From the NCBI RefSeq assembly GCF_000222025.1, contig NZ_AFQO01000008.1, positions 174,572-238,571 on the forward strand: a DNA stretch of 64,000 nt, in the 5' to 3' direction. The notes under the pieces were generated by a model, which worked only from the letters and a program-made list of their open reading frames with translations, was not told where the DNA came from and did no database searches. The position numbers and the translations under genes are program-made. This document shows positions 47,470-56,229 of this stretch, one piece after another. The DNA comes from Haemophilus haemolyticus M19501 (lineage in GTDB: Bacteria > Pseudomonadota > Gammaproteobacteria > Enterobacterales > Pasteurellaceae). Positions within the stretch are counted from its first letter, which is position 1. Each line of letters begins with the position of its first letter.

Positions 47470-48671
47470 AGGGTTCTACTCACTTTAGATGTCATAACAT
47501 AAAGAATAGGAATAATGGAAAGCGAACCAATAATTCCAGCATAAGGGATATATTTAATTTCTGTAAAAGTTAAAGCTACAAGGCTTGCCACATAAATAAC
47601 TGTAGATAAAACCGAACATTGGGAAATAAGTTTATTTTTTCCATAATAGAAAAGATAATTAACTAAAATTAAATAAGGAATACTTAATGTAGTCGAAATT
47701 AAAAATAAAATAAAATAATATTTCGTTCCCATAAATTGGCTACCTAAAATCCAAACTAGCACATCTTCAGGAATAATCCACATAATTAAAGCAGGAATAG
47801 GTATCAGCAAAAAGGAAAATAACGCCCATTTATGTAACTGTTGAATCACTAATTTCTTTTGTTTCAAGGCTTCATAAAAATAGGGAAGAATCGCTTTATT
47901 AAGAGCTTGAATAGCAATAGAAAAAATTAAAGCAAGTTGAGCCCCCATCGCATAAAGCCCTAAATCTGTTTCACTGAATTTATGATAAATAAAAATACGA
48001 TCTAACTGCCCTTTTAAGAAAAAGCTCGCATGATGCAAAATAAGCGGCAATCCAAATCCTAAAATATAAAATAATGCAGATTTATAATGTTTAAATTGAT
48101 ATTTCTTAGATTTTGCATTCTTTCTGTAAAGAAAATAAGAAAAAAACCAGACGACTAAATTACTCAACAAAATGGCCAAAATTCTTTTTTCAACAAGATC
48201 ATTTTGATAATACTCGAGCAATGCTACGGTAAATACCGCACCAGTAATAGTGAGTGAAAATTGAATAAAAGCATAAGACCAAGCTTTTTTCTGGCATTGT
48301 CTTACACTTAGCTGAACATTTAAGAAAGATTGAAAAATTGAGGAAAGTGCGGCATAAAATAATATTTCAGACTGAGCAATCCAACAACCCATTAAAATAA
48401 TGCATCCAATTATAGTGGTATAAGCATAGCCGGTATTCACCACTAAATTTAATGAACGTTTTCCGTAAAAATAAAAATAACGGGAAATTGCGCCTTCTTG
48501 AGTTAAAGAAACCACAATCAAAAATAAACTTAAAAAAGTTTGATAGTAAGAAAGTGAGCCATACCCTTCTACGCCCAATTTACGTGATAAATAAGGCAAA
48601 AGTAAAAAAGGAACTAACTTTGACGATAATTCCCCAACAAGGTAAATGACACTGTCTTTAAAAACTTTCAT
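47466..48671 (-). CDS. lsgA: Oligosaccharide flippase LsgA (Wzx/MATE-like)
   Basis: The 401-residue protein has about twelve membrane helices and Wzx-type features, including [26 protein letters not shown] at the N-terminus and [28 protein letters not shown]. It is the first gene of the lsg locus and probably flips the lipid-linked saccharide built by the downstream transferases. No short tandem repeat tract that could cause phase variation lies at its start. Confidence 0.88.
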   Translation of the reverse strand: MKVFKDSVIYLVGELSSKLVPFLLLPYLSRKLGVEGYGSLSYYQTFLSLFLIVVSLTQEGAISRYFYFYGKRSLNLVVNTGYAYTTIIGCIILMGCWIAQSEILFYAALSSIFQSFLNVQLSVRQCQKKAWSYAFIQFSLTITGAVFTVALLEYYQNDLVEKRILAILLSNLVVWFFSYFLYRKNAKSKKYQFKHYKSALFYILGFGLPLILHHASFFLKGQLDRIFIYHKFSETDLGLYAMGAQLALIFSIAIQALNKAILPYFYEALKQKKLVIQQLHKWALFSFLLIPIPALIMWIIPEDVLVWILGSQFMGTKYYFILFLISTTLSIPYLILVNYLFYYGKNKLISQCSVLSTVIYVASLVALTFTEIKYIPYAGIIGSLSIIPILYVMTSKVSRTL

Positions 48672-48748
48672 AAATATAACCGCACTTTTTGTGAATTCGA
48701 GCGTTTGTTTATCAAAAAATAAGGGGACTTATTTTAACAAAATCAACA

Positions 48749-48776
48749 TAGACAAGCTATGACTAATCATTATAAT
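48749..48776 (+). promoter_or_regulatory. Promoter of the ElyC-like gene
   Basis: TAGACA and TATAAT are 16 bases apart, close to consensus, 30 bases before the ATG. Confidence 0.6.
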
Positions 48777-48805
48777 GAAACCGCTCTATATCAAGGATCT
48801 TATCT

Positions 48806-49549
48806 ATGTTAGAACTAGGAAAACTTCTTACCGCACTTATCGCACCACCTCTCAATACCTTTGTATTACTGATTATTGCAGCGATTCTTTATCGTGTTCA
48901 TATCAAAAAATTAGCCAAATTTATTGCGCTCATCAGTTTCACCTGGCTTTATATCATGAGTGCGCCTTTTACAGGTTTATTGCTAACAGATAATGATGAT
49001 TCTCCAGCCCTTACCCTAGATGACTATAAACAAGCTCAAGCCATCGTCATATTAGGCGGTGGATCTTACCCCACTAAAGAACTGTATGCAGAAACTGCTT
49101 CTGGCGCACCGCAACTAGAACGGTTACGTTATGCGGCATTTTTACAAAAAGAAACTGGCTTGCCTGTTTTAACTACTGGCTATTCTTTGATAGGCATTTC
49201 TGAAGGCGATTTAATGGCAAAAGAACTTAACCAATTCTTTAATGTGCCAACACAATGGATCGAAAATAAAGCCTGTAATACGGAAGAAAATGCCAGTTTA
49301 ACTAAAAATATTTTAGTGAAAGATCATATTCAAAAAATTATTTTAGTAACAAATCAATGGCATATGAAACGAGCCAAATACCTTTTTGAAAAACAAGGAT
49401 TTGATGTGCTTCCTGCTGCAGCGGCAAGCTATGGCAACAAAGGAAATCTATCTGCAAAATCTTTTGTTCCTGACTTAGGTGCATTGAATAGCAATATGGT
49501 TTTATTAAAAGAGTGGATTGGTTATTGGAAAGCCCATTACGCACAATAA
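48806..49549 (+). CDS. ElyC/YdcF-family (DUF218) membrane protein
   Basis: The 247-residue protein has two N-terminal helices (about 5-28 and 34-58) and a DUF218 domain from about 80: QAIVILGGGSYPTKELYAETASGAPQLERLRYAAFLQKETGLPVLTTG, CNTEENASLTKNIL, and ILVTNQWHMKRAKYLFEKQGFDVLPAAAASY. The E. coli member ElyC affects peptidoglycan and undecaprenyl-phosphate use at low temperature; SanA and YdcF are other relatives. It is divergent from lsgA and separated from hypF by an FNR-like promoter. Confidence 0.85.
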   Translation: MLELGKLLTALIAPPLNTFVLLIIAAILYRVHIKKLAKFIALISFTWLYIMSAPFTGLLLTDNDDSPALTLDDYKQAQAIVILGGGSYPTKELYAETASGAPQLERLRYAAFLQKETGLPVLTTGYSLIGISEGDLMAKELNQFFNVPTQWIENKACNTEENASLTKNILVKDHIQKIILVTNQWHMKRAKYLFEKQGFDVLPAAAASYGNKGNLSAKSFVPDLGALNSNMVLLKEWIGYWKAHYAQ

Positions 49550-49573
49550 TTTACTTATAAAAACGAACCTTCT

Positions 49574-49587
49574 TTGATGAAAATCAC
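49574..49587 (+). promoter_or_regulatory. FNR-like box upstream of hypF
   Basis: TTGATGAAAATCAC matches TTGATnnnnATCAA at 9 of 10 positions. Its centre is 41.5 bases before the start site that the TACCAT hexamer at 49610-49615 would give, the class II FNR arrangement. Confidence 0.65.
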
Positions 49588-49648
49588 AGCTTGCACATAT
49601 ATTTTCGGTTACCATAAAAATCACTCAATTTGATGTAGAGAACAAGTT

Positions 49649-51919
49649 ATGAACGGAATCGAATTACGCATTAAAGGCAAAGTGCAAGGTGTGGGATTTC
49701 GCCCTTTTGTGTGGTTATTAGCAAATGAATATGGCCTAAAGGGCGATGTAAATAATGATGGGCAAGGAGTGTTAATTCGATTTGTAAATCCAGAAAAAGA
49801 AGCACTCACGCATTTTTTAAAAGATTTACAGGAAAAACTACCGCCCTTAGCACTGATCACAGATATTCAACAATGTGAAAAACACTGGGAAAATCTACCG
49901 CACTTTACTGAATTTGTCATTCGAGAAAGCGAAAACAATGCAATGGACACACAAATTGTGCCTGATGCCGCCACTTGTCCCGCTTGCGTAGAGGATTTAT
50001 TCAATCCTGAAAATCGTCGTTATCACTACCCTTTCACTAATTGTACCCATTGCGGGCCTCGTTTTACGATTATCAAAAAGATTCCTTATGATCGTAAAAA
50101 TACATCGATGTCTGATTTTCCTTTCTGCCCAGATTGTGAACATGAATATAAAAATCCAGCGGATCGTCGATTTCATGCCCAACCTAATGCCTGCCCAGTT
50201 TGCGGCCCGCATATTTGGTTACAAGATAGCGAACATCAACTTGCAACACATCAAACAGCCTTAAAACAAACCGCACTTTTGCTCAAAGAAGGGAAAATTT
50301 TGGCAATCAAAGGGATCGGCGGTTTTCATTTAGCTTGTGATGCACAGAATTTCGATACAGTTCAATTACTGCGAGATCGTAAACATCGTCCAAGCAAACC
50401 TCTTGCCGTAATGGTACCAAGTTTAGATTTTTTACAAAATTTAACAGAAACCGAAATCAAATTACTCACTAGCACAGCTGCGCCAATCGTTTTGTTACAA
50501 AAAAATAAGGTGCCCAATCTTGCAGAAAATATCGCCCCGAATCTAAATGAAATTGGGGTGATGTTACCGAGTAATCCATTACAGCATTTGCTTTTACGTG
50601 AAATCAATCAACCGCTCGTCATGACATCTGCCAATCCTAGTGGTGAGCCACCTGTTTTAGACAACAAAAGTGCGGTGAAAAAATTAAGTAATTTGGCAGA
50701 TTTCTATCTTTGCCATAATCGCGATATTTTGCAACGCGCTGATGATAGCTTAGTGAGAGCCTCTTTTGATGGTGTGGAAACGCTACGCCGAGCACGTGGC
50801 TACGTTCCTGATGAAATGCTATTGAAAACGGAAAATACAAAAAATATCTTGGCGTTAGGTTCTGATCTTAAGAATACATTTTGCCTACTAAAACAAAATA
50901 AAGCCGTTGTTAGCCAACATATTGGTGATACCGCTAATGAACTTGTGCAACAACAATTAGAAAATAATATCGACTTATTTTGCCAAATTTATCAATTCAA
51001 ACCGGATTTAATCGCGGTTGATGCTCACTCAGGTTATTTTTCATCAAAAACGGGGAAAAACCTCGCAAAAAAATTATCGGTACCTTATGTGGAAGTTTTA
51101 CATCATCACTCACATATTGCTGCCGTATTGGCAGAACATCATTGTCATGAAAAAGTGATTGGTCTTGCTTTAGATGGTATTGGAATGGGGGCTAACGGGC
51201 AACTTTGGGGCGGTGAATGTTTATTAGTAGATGGCGAACAATCTCAACATTTAGGTGGATTGCCCGCCGTTGCTTTGCCAGGTGGCGATCTTGCCGCCAC
51301 CCAACCTTGGCGTAATTGGCTTGCTCATCTTCAAAAATTTGTACCCAATTGGCGTGACATAGCGGCTAAAACTTGTTCCGAATTACCTTGGGAACCCCTC
51401 TCCAATGCTATTGAACGTAATCTTAATTCTCCCCTTATTTCATCGGCTGGGCGACTATTTGATGCCGTAGCTTATGGGTTAGGTATTGTGGGTGACAAAC
51501 TCTCTTGGGAGGGGGAGGCAGCTTGTTATTTAGAAGCACTAGCCACAAAATCTGATTTTATCAAAGATGAAAAAAATGCGGTCAATATTCACGTTAAAAT
51601 GCCAATCAAAAATAATCAATTGGATTTATCCACATTTTGGCAAAGTTGGCTAGATTACGATGATTCCAAAGAAAACAAAGCATTTATTTTCCATTATGCG
51701 CTGGCAAAAGGTTTTGCTGAATTAGCTCGTCAGCAAGCCAAACGCCACAATTGCAAAACCATTGTACTTTCAGGCGGTGTAATGCATAACCAATTATTAC
51801 GTCGTTTGTTGAAACAAGCGCTTGCAGAATTTAATGTGTTAAGCGCACATCAATATCCAATGGGAGATGGCGGATTAAGTTTAGGGCAAGCGATGATCGC
51901 ATCAAGATTGTCTGGCTAA
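49649..51919 (+). CDS. hypF: [NiFe] hydrogenase maturation carbamoyltransferase HypF
   Basis: HypF makes the cyanide ligands of the NiFe site from carbamoyl phosphate, passing carbamoyl to HypE. The 756-residue protein has all domains in order: acylphosphatase (IKGKVQGVGFRPFVW, 5-90), two Cys4 zinc motifs (CPACVEDL with CTHCGPR, and CPDCEHEY with CPVCGP, 110-185), a YrdC-like domain (200-385) and a Kae1-like domain with HHHSHIAAVLAEH near 490, GIGMGANGQLWGGECL and SGGVMHNQLLRRLL. It faces the hyf operon across a terminator. HypABCDE are not in the window. Confidence 0.97.
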   Translation: MNGIELRIKGKVQGVGFRPFVWLLANEYGLKGDVNNDGQGVLIRFVNPEKEALTHFLKDLQEKLPPLALITDIQQCEKHWENLPHFTEFVIRESENNAMDTQIVPDAATCPACVEDLFNPENRRYHYPFTNCTHCGPRFTIIKKIPYDRKNTSMSDFPFCPDCEHEYKNPADRRFHAQPNACPVCGPHIWLQDSEHQLATHQTALKQTALLLKEGKILAIKGIGGFHLACDAQNFDTVQLLRDRKHRPSKPLAVMVPSLDFLQNLTETEIKLLTSTAAPIVLLQKNKVPNLAENIAPNLNEIGVMLPSNPLQHLLLREINQPLVMTSANPSGEPPVLDNKSAVKKLSNLADFYLCHNRDILQRADDSLVRASFDGVETLRRARGYVPDEMLLKTENTKNILALGSDLKNTFCLLKQNKAVVSQHIGDTANELVQQQLENNIDLFCQIYQFKPDLIAVDAHSGYFSSKTGKNLAKKLSVPYVEVLHHHSHIAAVLAEHHCHEKVIGLALDGIGMGANGQLWGGECLLVDGEQSQHLGGLPAVALPGGDLAATQPWRNWLAHLQKFVPNWRDIAAKTCSELPWEPLSNAIERNLNSPLISSAGRLFDAVAYGLGIVGDKLSWEGEAACYLEALATKSDFIKDEKNAVNIHVKMPIKNNQLDLSTFWQSWLDYDDSKENKAFIFHYALAKGFAELARQQAKRHNCKTIVLSGGVMHNQLLRRLLKQALAEFNVLSAHQYPMGDGGLSLGQAMIASRLSG

Positions 51920-51956
51920 TGCCAAATTCATTTAAGCAAATGTTGCTTATTAACAT

Positions 51957-51992
51957 ATAAAAAAACGATCGCAAGTTAAGCTATCGTTTTTT
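51957..51992. terminator. Bidirectional terminator between hypF and hycI
   Basis: AAAAAACGAT and ATCGTTTTTT pair around an imperfect inner stem, 37 bases past hypF and 15 bases past hycI on the other strand. Confidence 0.75.
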
Positions 51993-52006
51993 ATGAATGA
52001 AGGCAA

Positions 52007-52465
52007 TTACAATCGGGTAATTTCGCCTAAATCGCCCCCATCCTTCAAAAATTCATAGAAAAATTCTACCGCACTTTTTACAGCTTCACTCATCGGAAAA
52101 CCAAAGGAAACAAGATCAGGCTGGATACCAATAAAAATAACCTCAGGAATATCTTCCTCTAATTGCTCGATTAAAAAATTAAGTGGCAAATTATGCGTGC
52201 TGACGAAGAACATTTCTGCGATAAGTTCTTTGTCAATAATACGAATTTTACCAACGGGCAGTTCCATTTCTGTTGCATCAAAGATAATTAAACGCTTTGG
52301 TTTCATGACTCGGATCTGATGCACAAGATTTTCCGGTGCAGAACCACCATCAAGTGCGGTCCAATTTGGCAACGGATTTTCACTACAAAGCTGAGCAAGA
52401 TAAGGACCAGCCCCATCATCGCCCATCATTGTGTTACCAACAGTTAGAATTAGATTTTCATTCAT
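52007..52465 (-). CDS. hycI: Hydrogenase maturation endopeptidase HycI
   Basis: HycI removes the C-terminal extension of the hydrogenase large subunit after nickel insertion. The 152-residue protein has the M52 peptidase motifs VGNTMMGDDGAGPYLA near 9 with the nickel-binding Asp, IIFDATEMELP near 61, and the His in VSTHNLPLNFLIEQL near 90. The substrate HyfG keeps its extension, so a protease is required. It starts by overlapping the hycH stop by 8 bases; a GTG one codon upstream is an alternative. Confidence 0.95.
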   Translation of the reverse strand: MNENLILTVGNTMMGDDGAGPYLAQLCSENPLPNWTALDGGSAPENLVHQIRVMKPKRLIIFDATEMELPVGKIRIIDKELIAEMFFVSTHNLPLNFLIEQLEEDIPEVIFIGIQPDLVSFGFPMSEAVKSAVEFFYEFLKDGGDLGEITRL

Positions 52466-52865
52466 CACGACGTTTCACCATTATATACATCACAGGTTCA
52501 CGCTGGATGGAAGCAAGCGTGTCCATTAAAATATCGACCCATTTTTGATGTTCAGGCGAAAAATTGGCTCTATTTTCATCAAGTGCCTTAGCCAATAAAT
52601 TCACATGACTTGAATCAATCACTATTTCACCAAATTTCATTAAGCCCGCAAACTTACGTTTTGCATCCCCTTCAGGGAAGGTATCTACAAAACGTTGGTA
52701 ATCGGCATAATCACAAATCAGCAATTTTTTAAAGCAGTCAATTACACCAACGTGGTGACCAATAGCAAGGGAATAATACATTACTTGCTTGGCTTGCTCT
52801 GGGACTTGCTCATCGTTTTCAACAAAACGCTCATTGAGTAAATAGAAAAAAACTTGGGTTGTCAT
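52458..52865 (-). CDS. hycH: Formate hydrogenlyase maturation protein HycH (HyfJ)
   Basis: HycH/HyfJ is a small assembly factor needed for the formate-hydrogenlyase hydrogenase. The 135-residue protein has the family pattern VFFYLLNERFVENDEQVP at the start, QVMYYSLAIGHHVGVIDCFK near 30, and GDAKRKFAGLMKFGEIVIDSSHVNLLA. It overlaps hycI by 8 bases. A 168-bp inverted-repeat element and 255 bases separate it from hyfI, so it may lie under a second promoter or rely on readthrough. Confidence 0.92.
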   Translation of the reverse strand: MTTQVFFYLLNERFVENDEQVPEQAKQVMYYSLAIGHHVGVIDCFKKLLICDYADYQRFVDTFPEGDAKRKFAGLMKFGEIVIDSSHVNLLAKALDENRANFSPEHQKWVDILMDTLASIQREPVMYIMVKRRDE

Positions 52866-52911
52866 GGTACGTCCTATAAAACTTGTAAAGTAATTTCTTC
52901 GCTAATCAATA

Positions 52912-53079
52912 CTGCCAAATCTCCCCTTACCCCTCTTTGCTAAAGAGGGGGATTATTCTTTAGCAAGAAAGTATCTCCTCTCTCATTTTTATTTTCTGTT
53001 GTTAATGCAGAAAACTAGATTGAAATTGACCGCTCTTATTCCCCTCTTTATCAAAGAGGGGTAAGGGGAGATTTGGCAG
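52912..53079. mobile_element. 168-bp MITE-like element with 27-bp inverted ends
   Basis: CTGCCAAATCTCCCCTTACC... at 52912-52938 is repeated as a perfect 27-bp inverted copy at 53053-53079. Each end also contains its own small hairpin (CCCCTCTTT / AAAGAGGGG). The centre has no coding frame. No target-site duplication is obvious. The arrangement suggests a non-autonomous transposable element or a dispersed palindromic unit within the hyf operon. Confidence 0.75.
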
Positions 53080-53120
53080 AAATCAAAACGGAGCTATTAG
53101 TTTATTTATCAATCGTTAGA

Positions 53121-53897
53121 CTATCCCGAAAACGGCATACTAATTGCATGTAATCGGTTTACGATTTCACTCAAACGAGGATCCGCTTCACGTTCCAAAA
53201 ATTCGCCAAGGCGAACTCCAAATGGAACCTGATCTTTTTCAGACATCATACTCATAAATTGATTAGCAATGTCTCCACCTTGTCGATACCCTGCCAAGCG
53301 ACGCGCTTCACGTTCTAATTCCACACGTAAATCTAATGGAATATTTGGGAAACGTAATTTAGCCTCTGCATTAGGATCGGCAATTTCTTGTTTACCTTTG
53401 AGTTTTTGATCAAGTAAACCAAGTGCCATTGCAAAACCATAAATAGTCGCTGCTGGAGTTGGAGGACAACCAGGAATATACACATCAATTGGCACAATTT
53501 GATCGCTACCGCCCCATACGCAGTACAAGTCATGGAAAATACCGCCACCACAACCGCACGCTCCATAAGAAATACAGATTTTTGGATCGGGTGCAGCTTG
53601 ATAAGCACGCATCGCAGGTGTACGCATTGCACGAGTTACCGCGCCAGTAAATAATAAAATATCCGCATGGCGAGGTGATGCAACAACCTTAATCCCAAAA
53701 CGTTCTGCGTCAAAGGTTGGTGTAATGGTACTAAAAATTTCAATTTCGCAACCATTACAACCGCCACAGTCAACACGGTAAACATAAGCGGAACGTTGAA
53801 TATTTTTCAACAAAGTTTGTTTCATTTTCGCAATGTTTTCATCCACGCTAAATGGCGTTGAAATACCATTCACGGGCATTGGGATTTGTGTGTTCAT
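53121..53897 (-). CDS. hyfI: Hydrogenase-4 small subunit HyfI (NuoB-like)
   Basis: HyfI is the electron-carrying subunit next to the NiFe large subunit. The 258-residue protein has the 4Fe-4S ligands of the NuoB/HycG family: [14 protein letters not shown] near 44, [19 protein letters not shown] near 112, and [15 protein letters not shown] near 150. It overlaps hyfH by 4 bases (ATGA). Length agrees with E. coli HyfI (about 252). Confidence 0.95.
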   Translation of the reverse strand: MNTQIPMPVNGISTPFSVDENIAKMKQTLLKNIQRSAYVYRVDCGGCNGCEIEIFSTITPTFDAERFGIKVVASPRHADILLFTGAVTRAMRTPAMRAYQAAPDPKICISYGACGCGGGIFHDLYCVWGGSDQIVPIDVYIPGCPPTPAATIYGFAMALGLLDQKLKGKQEIADPNAEAKLRFPNIPLDLRVELEREARRLAGYRQGGDIANQFMSMMSEKDQVPFGVRLGEFLEREADPRLSEIVNRLHAISMPFSG

Positions 53898-54469
53898 CTT
53901 GCAATCTCCCTAACGTGATCAAATAATGCCAATTTCACGCGCATATTGGATTCCATATCGGCGGTTTTTTCCAAACTGTTTTGGCGTTTACAGGTTGGGC
54001 AAGTGTTGAGCACCGCTAATTTATGTTTTACCAGTTCATCGTTATCCAACGTTTGTTTGAATAAATCCACGGCATAATTGAGTTCTTTATGAGAAACAAA
54101 AGGTTGGCCACATTGATGACAAATCGTTGTAGTAAAGGTTGTTTCTTGATAAAGATCCTGTTTATTGCTAACTGATAATTCAAAATCTTGGCTTAAACGA
54201 ATCGCTTTTGTTGGGCAAACTTCTTCACAACGGCCACAGAAAATGCAGCGGCCTAAAAATAATGACCAAGTACGTTCGCCTGTTTCTGGATCGGTACGCA
54301 TGGTAAGCGCATTAGCTGGACATGCCATTGTACAGGCTGCACAAACAATACATTGATCAGAGTTCAGTTCTGGTTTACCACGGAAATCAGGATCAACTTC
54401 ATAGGGTTTAAACGGATATTTAGTGGTAACATCCCCCGCATTTAATACGGTTTTAAGTAATTTAAACAT
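53894..54469 (-). CDS. hyfH: Hydrogenase-4 ferredoxin-like subunit HyfH (NuoI-like)
   Basis: HyfH bridges electrons from formate dehydrogenase to the small subunit through two 4Fe-4S clusters. The 191-residue protein has [12 protein letters not shown] near 41 and [12 protein letters not shown] near 75, then a C-terminal part with two more Cys pairs (CHQCG near 116 and CPTCK near 156) that could bind zinc or a further cluster. It lies between hyfG and hyfI. Confidence 0.93.
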   Translation of the reverse strand: MFKLLKTVLNAGDVTTKYPFKPYEVDPDFRGKPELNSDQCIVCAACTMACPANALTMRTDPETGERTWSLFLGRCIFCGRCEEVCPTKAIRLSQDFELSVSNKQDLYQETTFTTTICHQCGQPFVSHKELNYAVDLFKQTLDNDELVKHKLAVLNTCPTCKRQNSLEKTADMESNMRVKLALFDHVREIAR

Positions 54470-54479
54470 TGTGCGCCCC

Positions 54480-56210
54480 CTATTTTAATGGTGAATTTTT
54501 ACGTTCAATGCCGTAGCGTTCGATTTCTTTGTAAGAAACCGTTTGTGCTTTGCGTTTACGTACATCCACCACCGTCACACGGTCAGTACAAGAATAGCAA
54601 GGGTCAAGGCTACCAATGATAAGCGGCGCATCTGATACCGTATTGCCACGCAACATATAACGTAAAGTTGGCCAGTTTGCATAAGTCGCTGCACGACAAC
54701 GCCAACGATATAATTTTTGGTTATCGCCAAGCATTGACCAGTGAATATCTTCACCACGCGGCGCTTCCGTGATACCTAACGCAAAACGTCCAGGGGTGTA
54801 ATTGAAACCTTCAGTGATAATCGCACCAGTTGGCAAGTTATCTACCATATAATCAATGATATTCATGGATTCAAACACTTCATTTACCCGCACTTTCACA
54901 CGAGAAATGACATCACAACCATCTTCAGTGAAAACATTGAATGGCACATCGCCATAGCCTGAGAATGGATGAATTTTACGCACATCACGAGCAAAACCAG
55001 AGGCACGAATTAATGGTCCAACAGGGCTGAAATCACGTGCTACTTGGCGTTCTAATTTACCCACACCGACAGTACGTTGTTCCATATTTGGCGTATTGAG
55101 TAAAATATCCACCAATGTTTTGAGTTCTTCACGCATTTCACCGATAAGCTTGATACATTGCTCACGCTGATGTTTCAACATATCACGACGCACACCACCG
55201 ATAAGGTTAATACCATAGGTTTTACGTGCACCAGTTAGCACTTCAGCCAAGGTCATGGATTTCTCACGAACACGGAAGAATTGCATAAAGCCGGTATCAA
55301 AGCCGGTAAAGTGGCTAGATAGACCTAAGTTTAATAAGTGACTGTGCAAGCGTTCAACTTCCAACAAAATTGCACGAATCCATTGTGCACGTTCAGGAAT
55401 TTGAATACCTAATGCATTTTCGACTGAGTTAGCATAAGCAACACTATGGGTAAAACCACAGATACCGCACACACGGTCAGCCAAGAAATTGACTTGATCG
55501 TAATCCATTCGAGTTTCTGCCAATTTTTCCATACCACGGTGTACATAGAATAAACGGTAGTCCGCATCAATAATATCTTCCCCATCGACAAACAAACGGA
55601 AGTGTCCCGGTTCATCTGATGTAATATGGAGAGGACCGATAGGCACAATACGCGCTTCGCCTTTTTCGTTAATAAACTCATAGGTTTCTGTTGCCGTAGT
55701 TGGATCTGGACGCAAACGGTAATCCATCGAATCTTTACGCAATGGGTAAAGATCATCTGGCCAGTCATCTGGTAACACTAAACGACGTTGATCGGGAAGA
55801 CCGACGGCTTTTAAACCGTACATATCGAATAATTCACGTTCGCCCCACACCGCCGCTTTGACTTTCGGTGTCACAGAAGGAAATTCCAGTGTAACAGGAT
55901 CTACGAGTGCTTTAATCGTCACAAAAGTTTTGACGACACCTTCCATAGAAAGCACGTAATAAACAGCATAATGACCATGAATTGAGCGTTCATCGTTACC
56001 AAAAACTAATGGCAACCAGCCTTCATGTTGATAGTAAAGATATTCCACCACATCAGGTAACATATTGGTTTTCACCGTTAAAGTGACTTGATTTGGTGTA
56101 GACCACTCCTCATCTAAAATTGTATTCGGAAATTTTGCATTAACGGCTTCAATATAATTTTTGCCGAGCATTTTTACCGGATCGACCGATGTATTTTTAG
56201 TTAATTCCAT
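54480..56210 (-). CDS. hyfG: Hydrogenase-4 large subunit HyfG (NuoCD-like, NiFe)
   Basis: HyfG holds the NiFe active site. The 576-residue protein has a NuoC-like N-terminal part (1-160), then a NuoD/hydrogenase part with the nickel ligands RVCGIC (246-251) and DPCYSC (536-541). After Arg544 the sequence goes on for 32 residues, ending IERKNSPLK, the extension that HycI removes. The extension is nearly the same as in E. coli HycE. The gene lies between hyfF and hyfH. Confidence 0.97.
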   Translation of the reverse strand: MELTKNTSVDPVKMLGKNYIEAVNAKFPNTILDEEWSTPNQVTLTVKTNMLPDVVEYLYYQHEGWLPLVFGNDERSIHGHYAVYYVLSMEGVVKTFVTIKALVDPVTLEFPSVTPKVKAAVWGERELFDMYGLKAVGLPDQRRLVLPDDWPDDLYPLRKDSMDYRLRPDPTTATETYEFINEKGEARIVPIGPLHITSDEPGHFRLFVDGEDIIDADYRLFYVHRGMEKLAETRMDYDQVNFLADRVCGICGFTHSVAYANSVENALGIQIPERAQWIRAILLEVERLHSHLLNLGLSSHFTGFDTGFMQFFRVREKSMTLAEVLTGARKTYGINLIGGVRRDMLKHQREQCIKLIGEMREELKTLVDILLNTPNMEQRTVGVGKLERQVARDFSPVGPLIRASGFARDVRKIHPFSGYGDVPFNVFTEDGCDVISRVKVRVNEVFESMNIIDYMVDNLPTGAIITEGFNYTPGRFALGITEAPRGEDIHWSMLGDNQKLYRWRCRAATYANWPTLRYMLRGNTVSDAPLIIGSLDPCYSCTDRVTVVDVRKRKAQTVSYKEIERYGIERKNSPLK

Positions 56211-56229
56211 TTTTTCCCCCAGTTGTCGA

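Noticed and set aside
47198..47488. A plus-strand frame of 96 codons opposite lsgB
   Set aside because: It is antisense to a well-supported glycosyltransferase, lacks a ribosome site and has no recognisable domain.
43006..48671. Tetranucleotide repeat tracts for phase variation in the lsg genes
   Set aside because: No run of CAAT, GCAA or similar 4-base units longer than two or three copies was seen in or before these genes.
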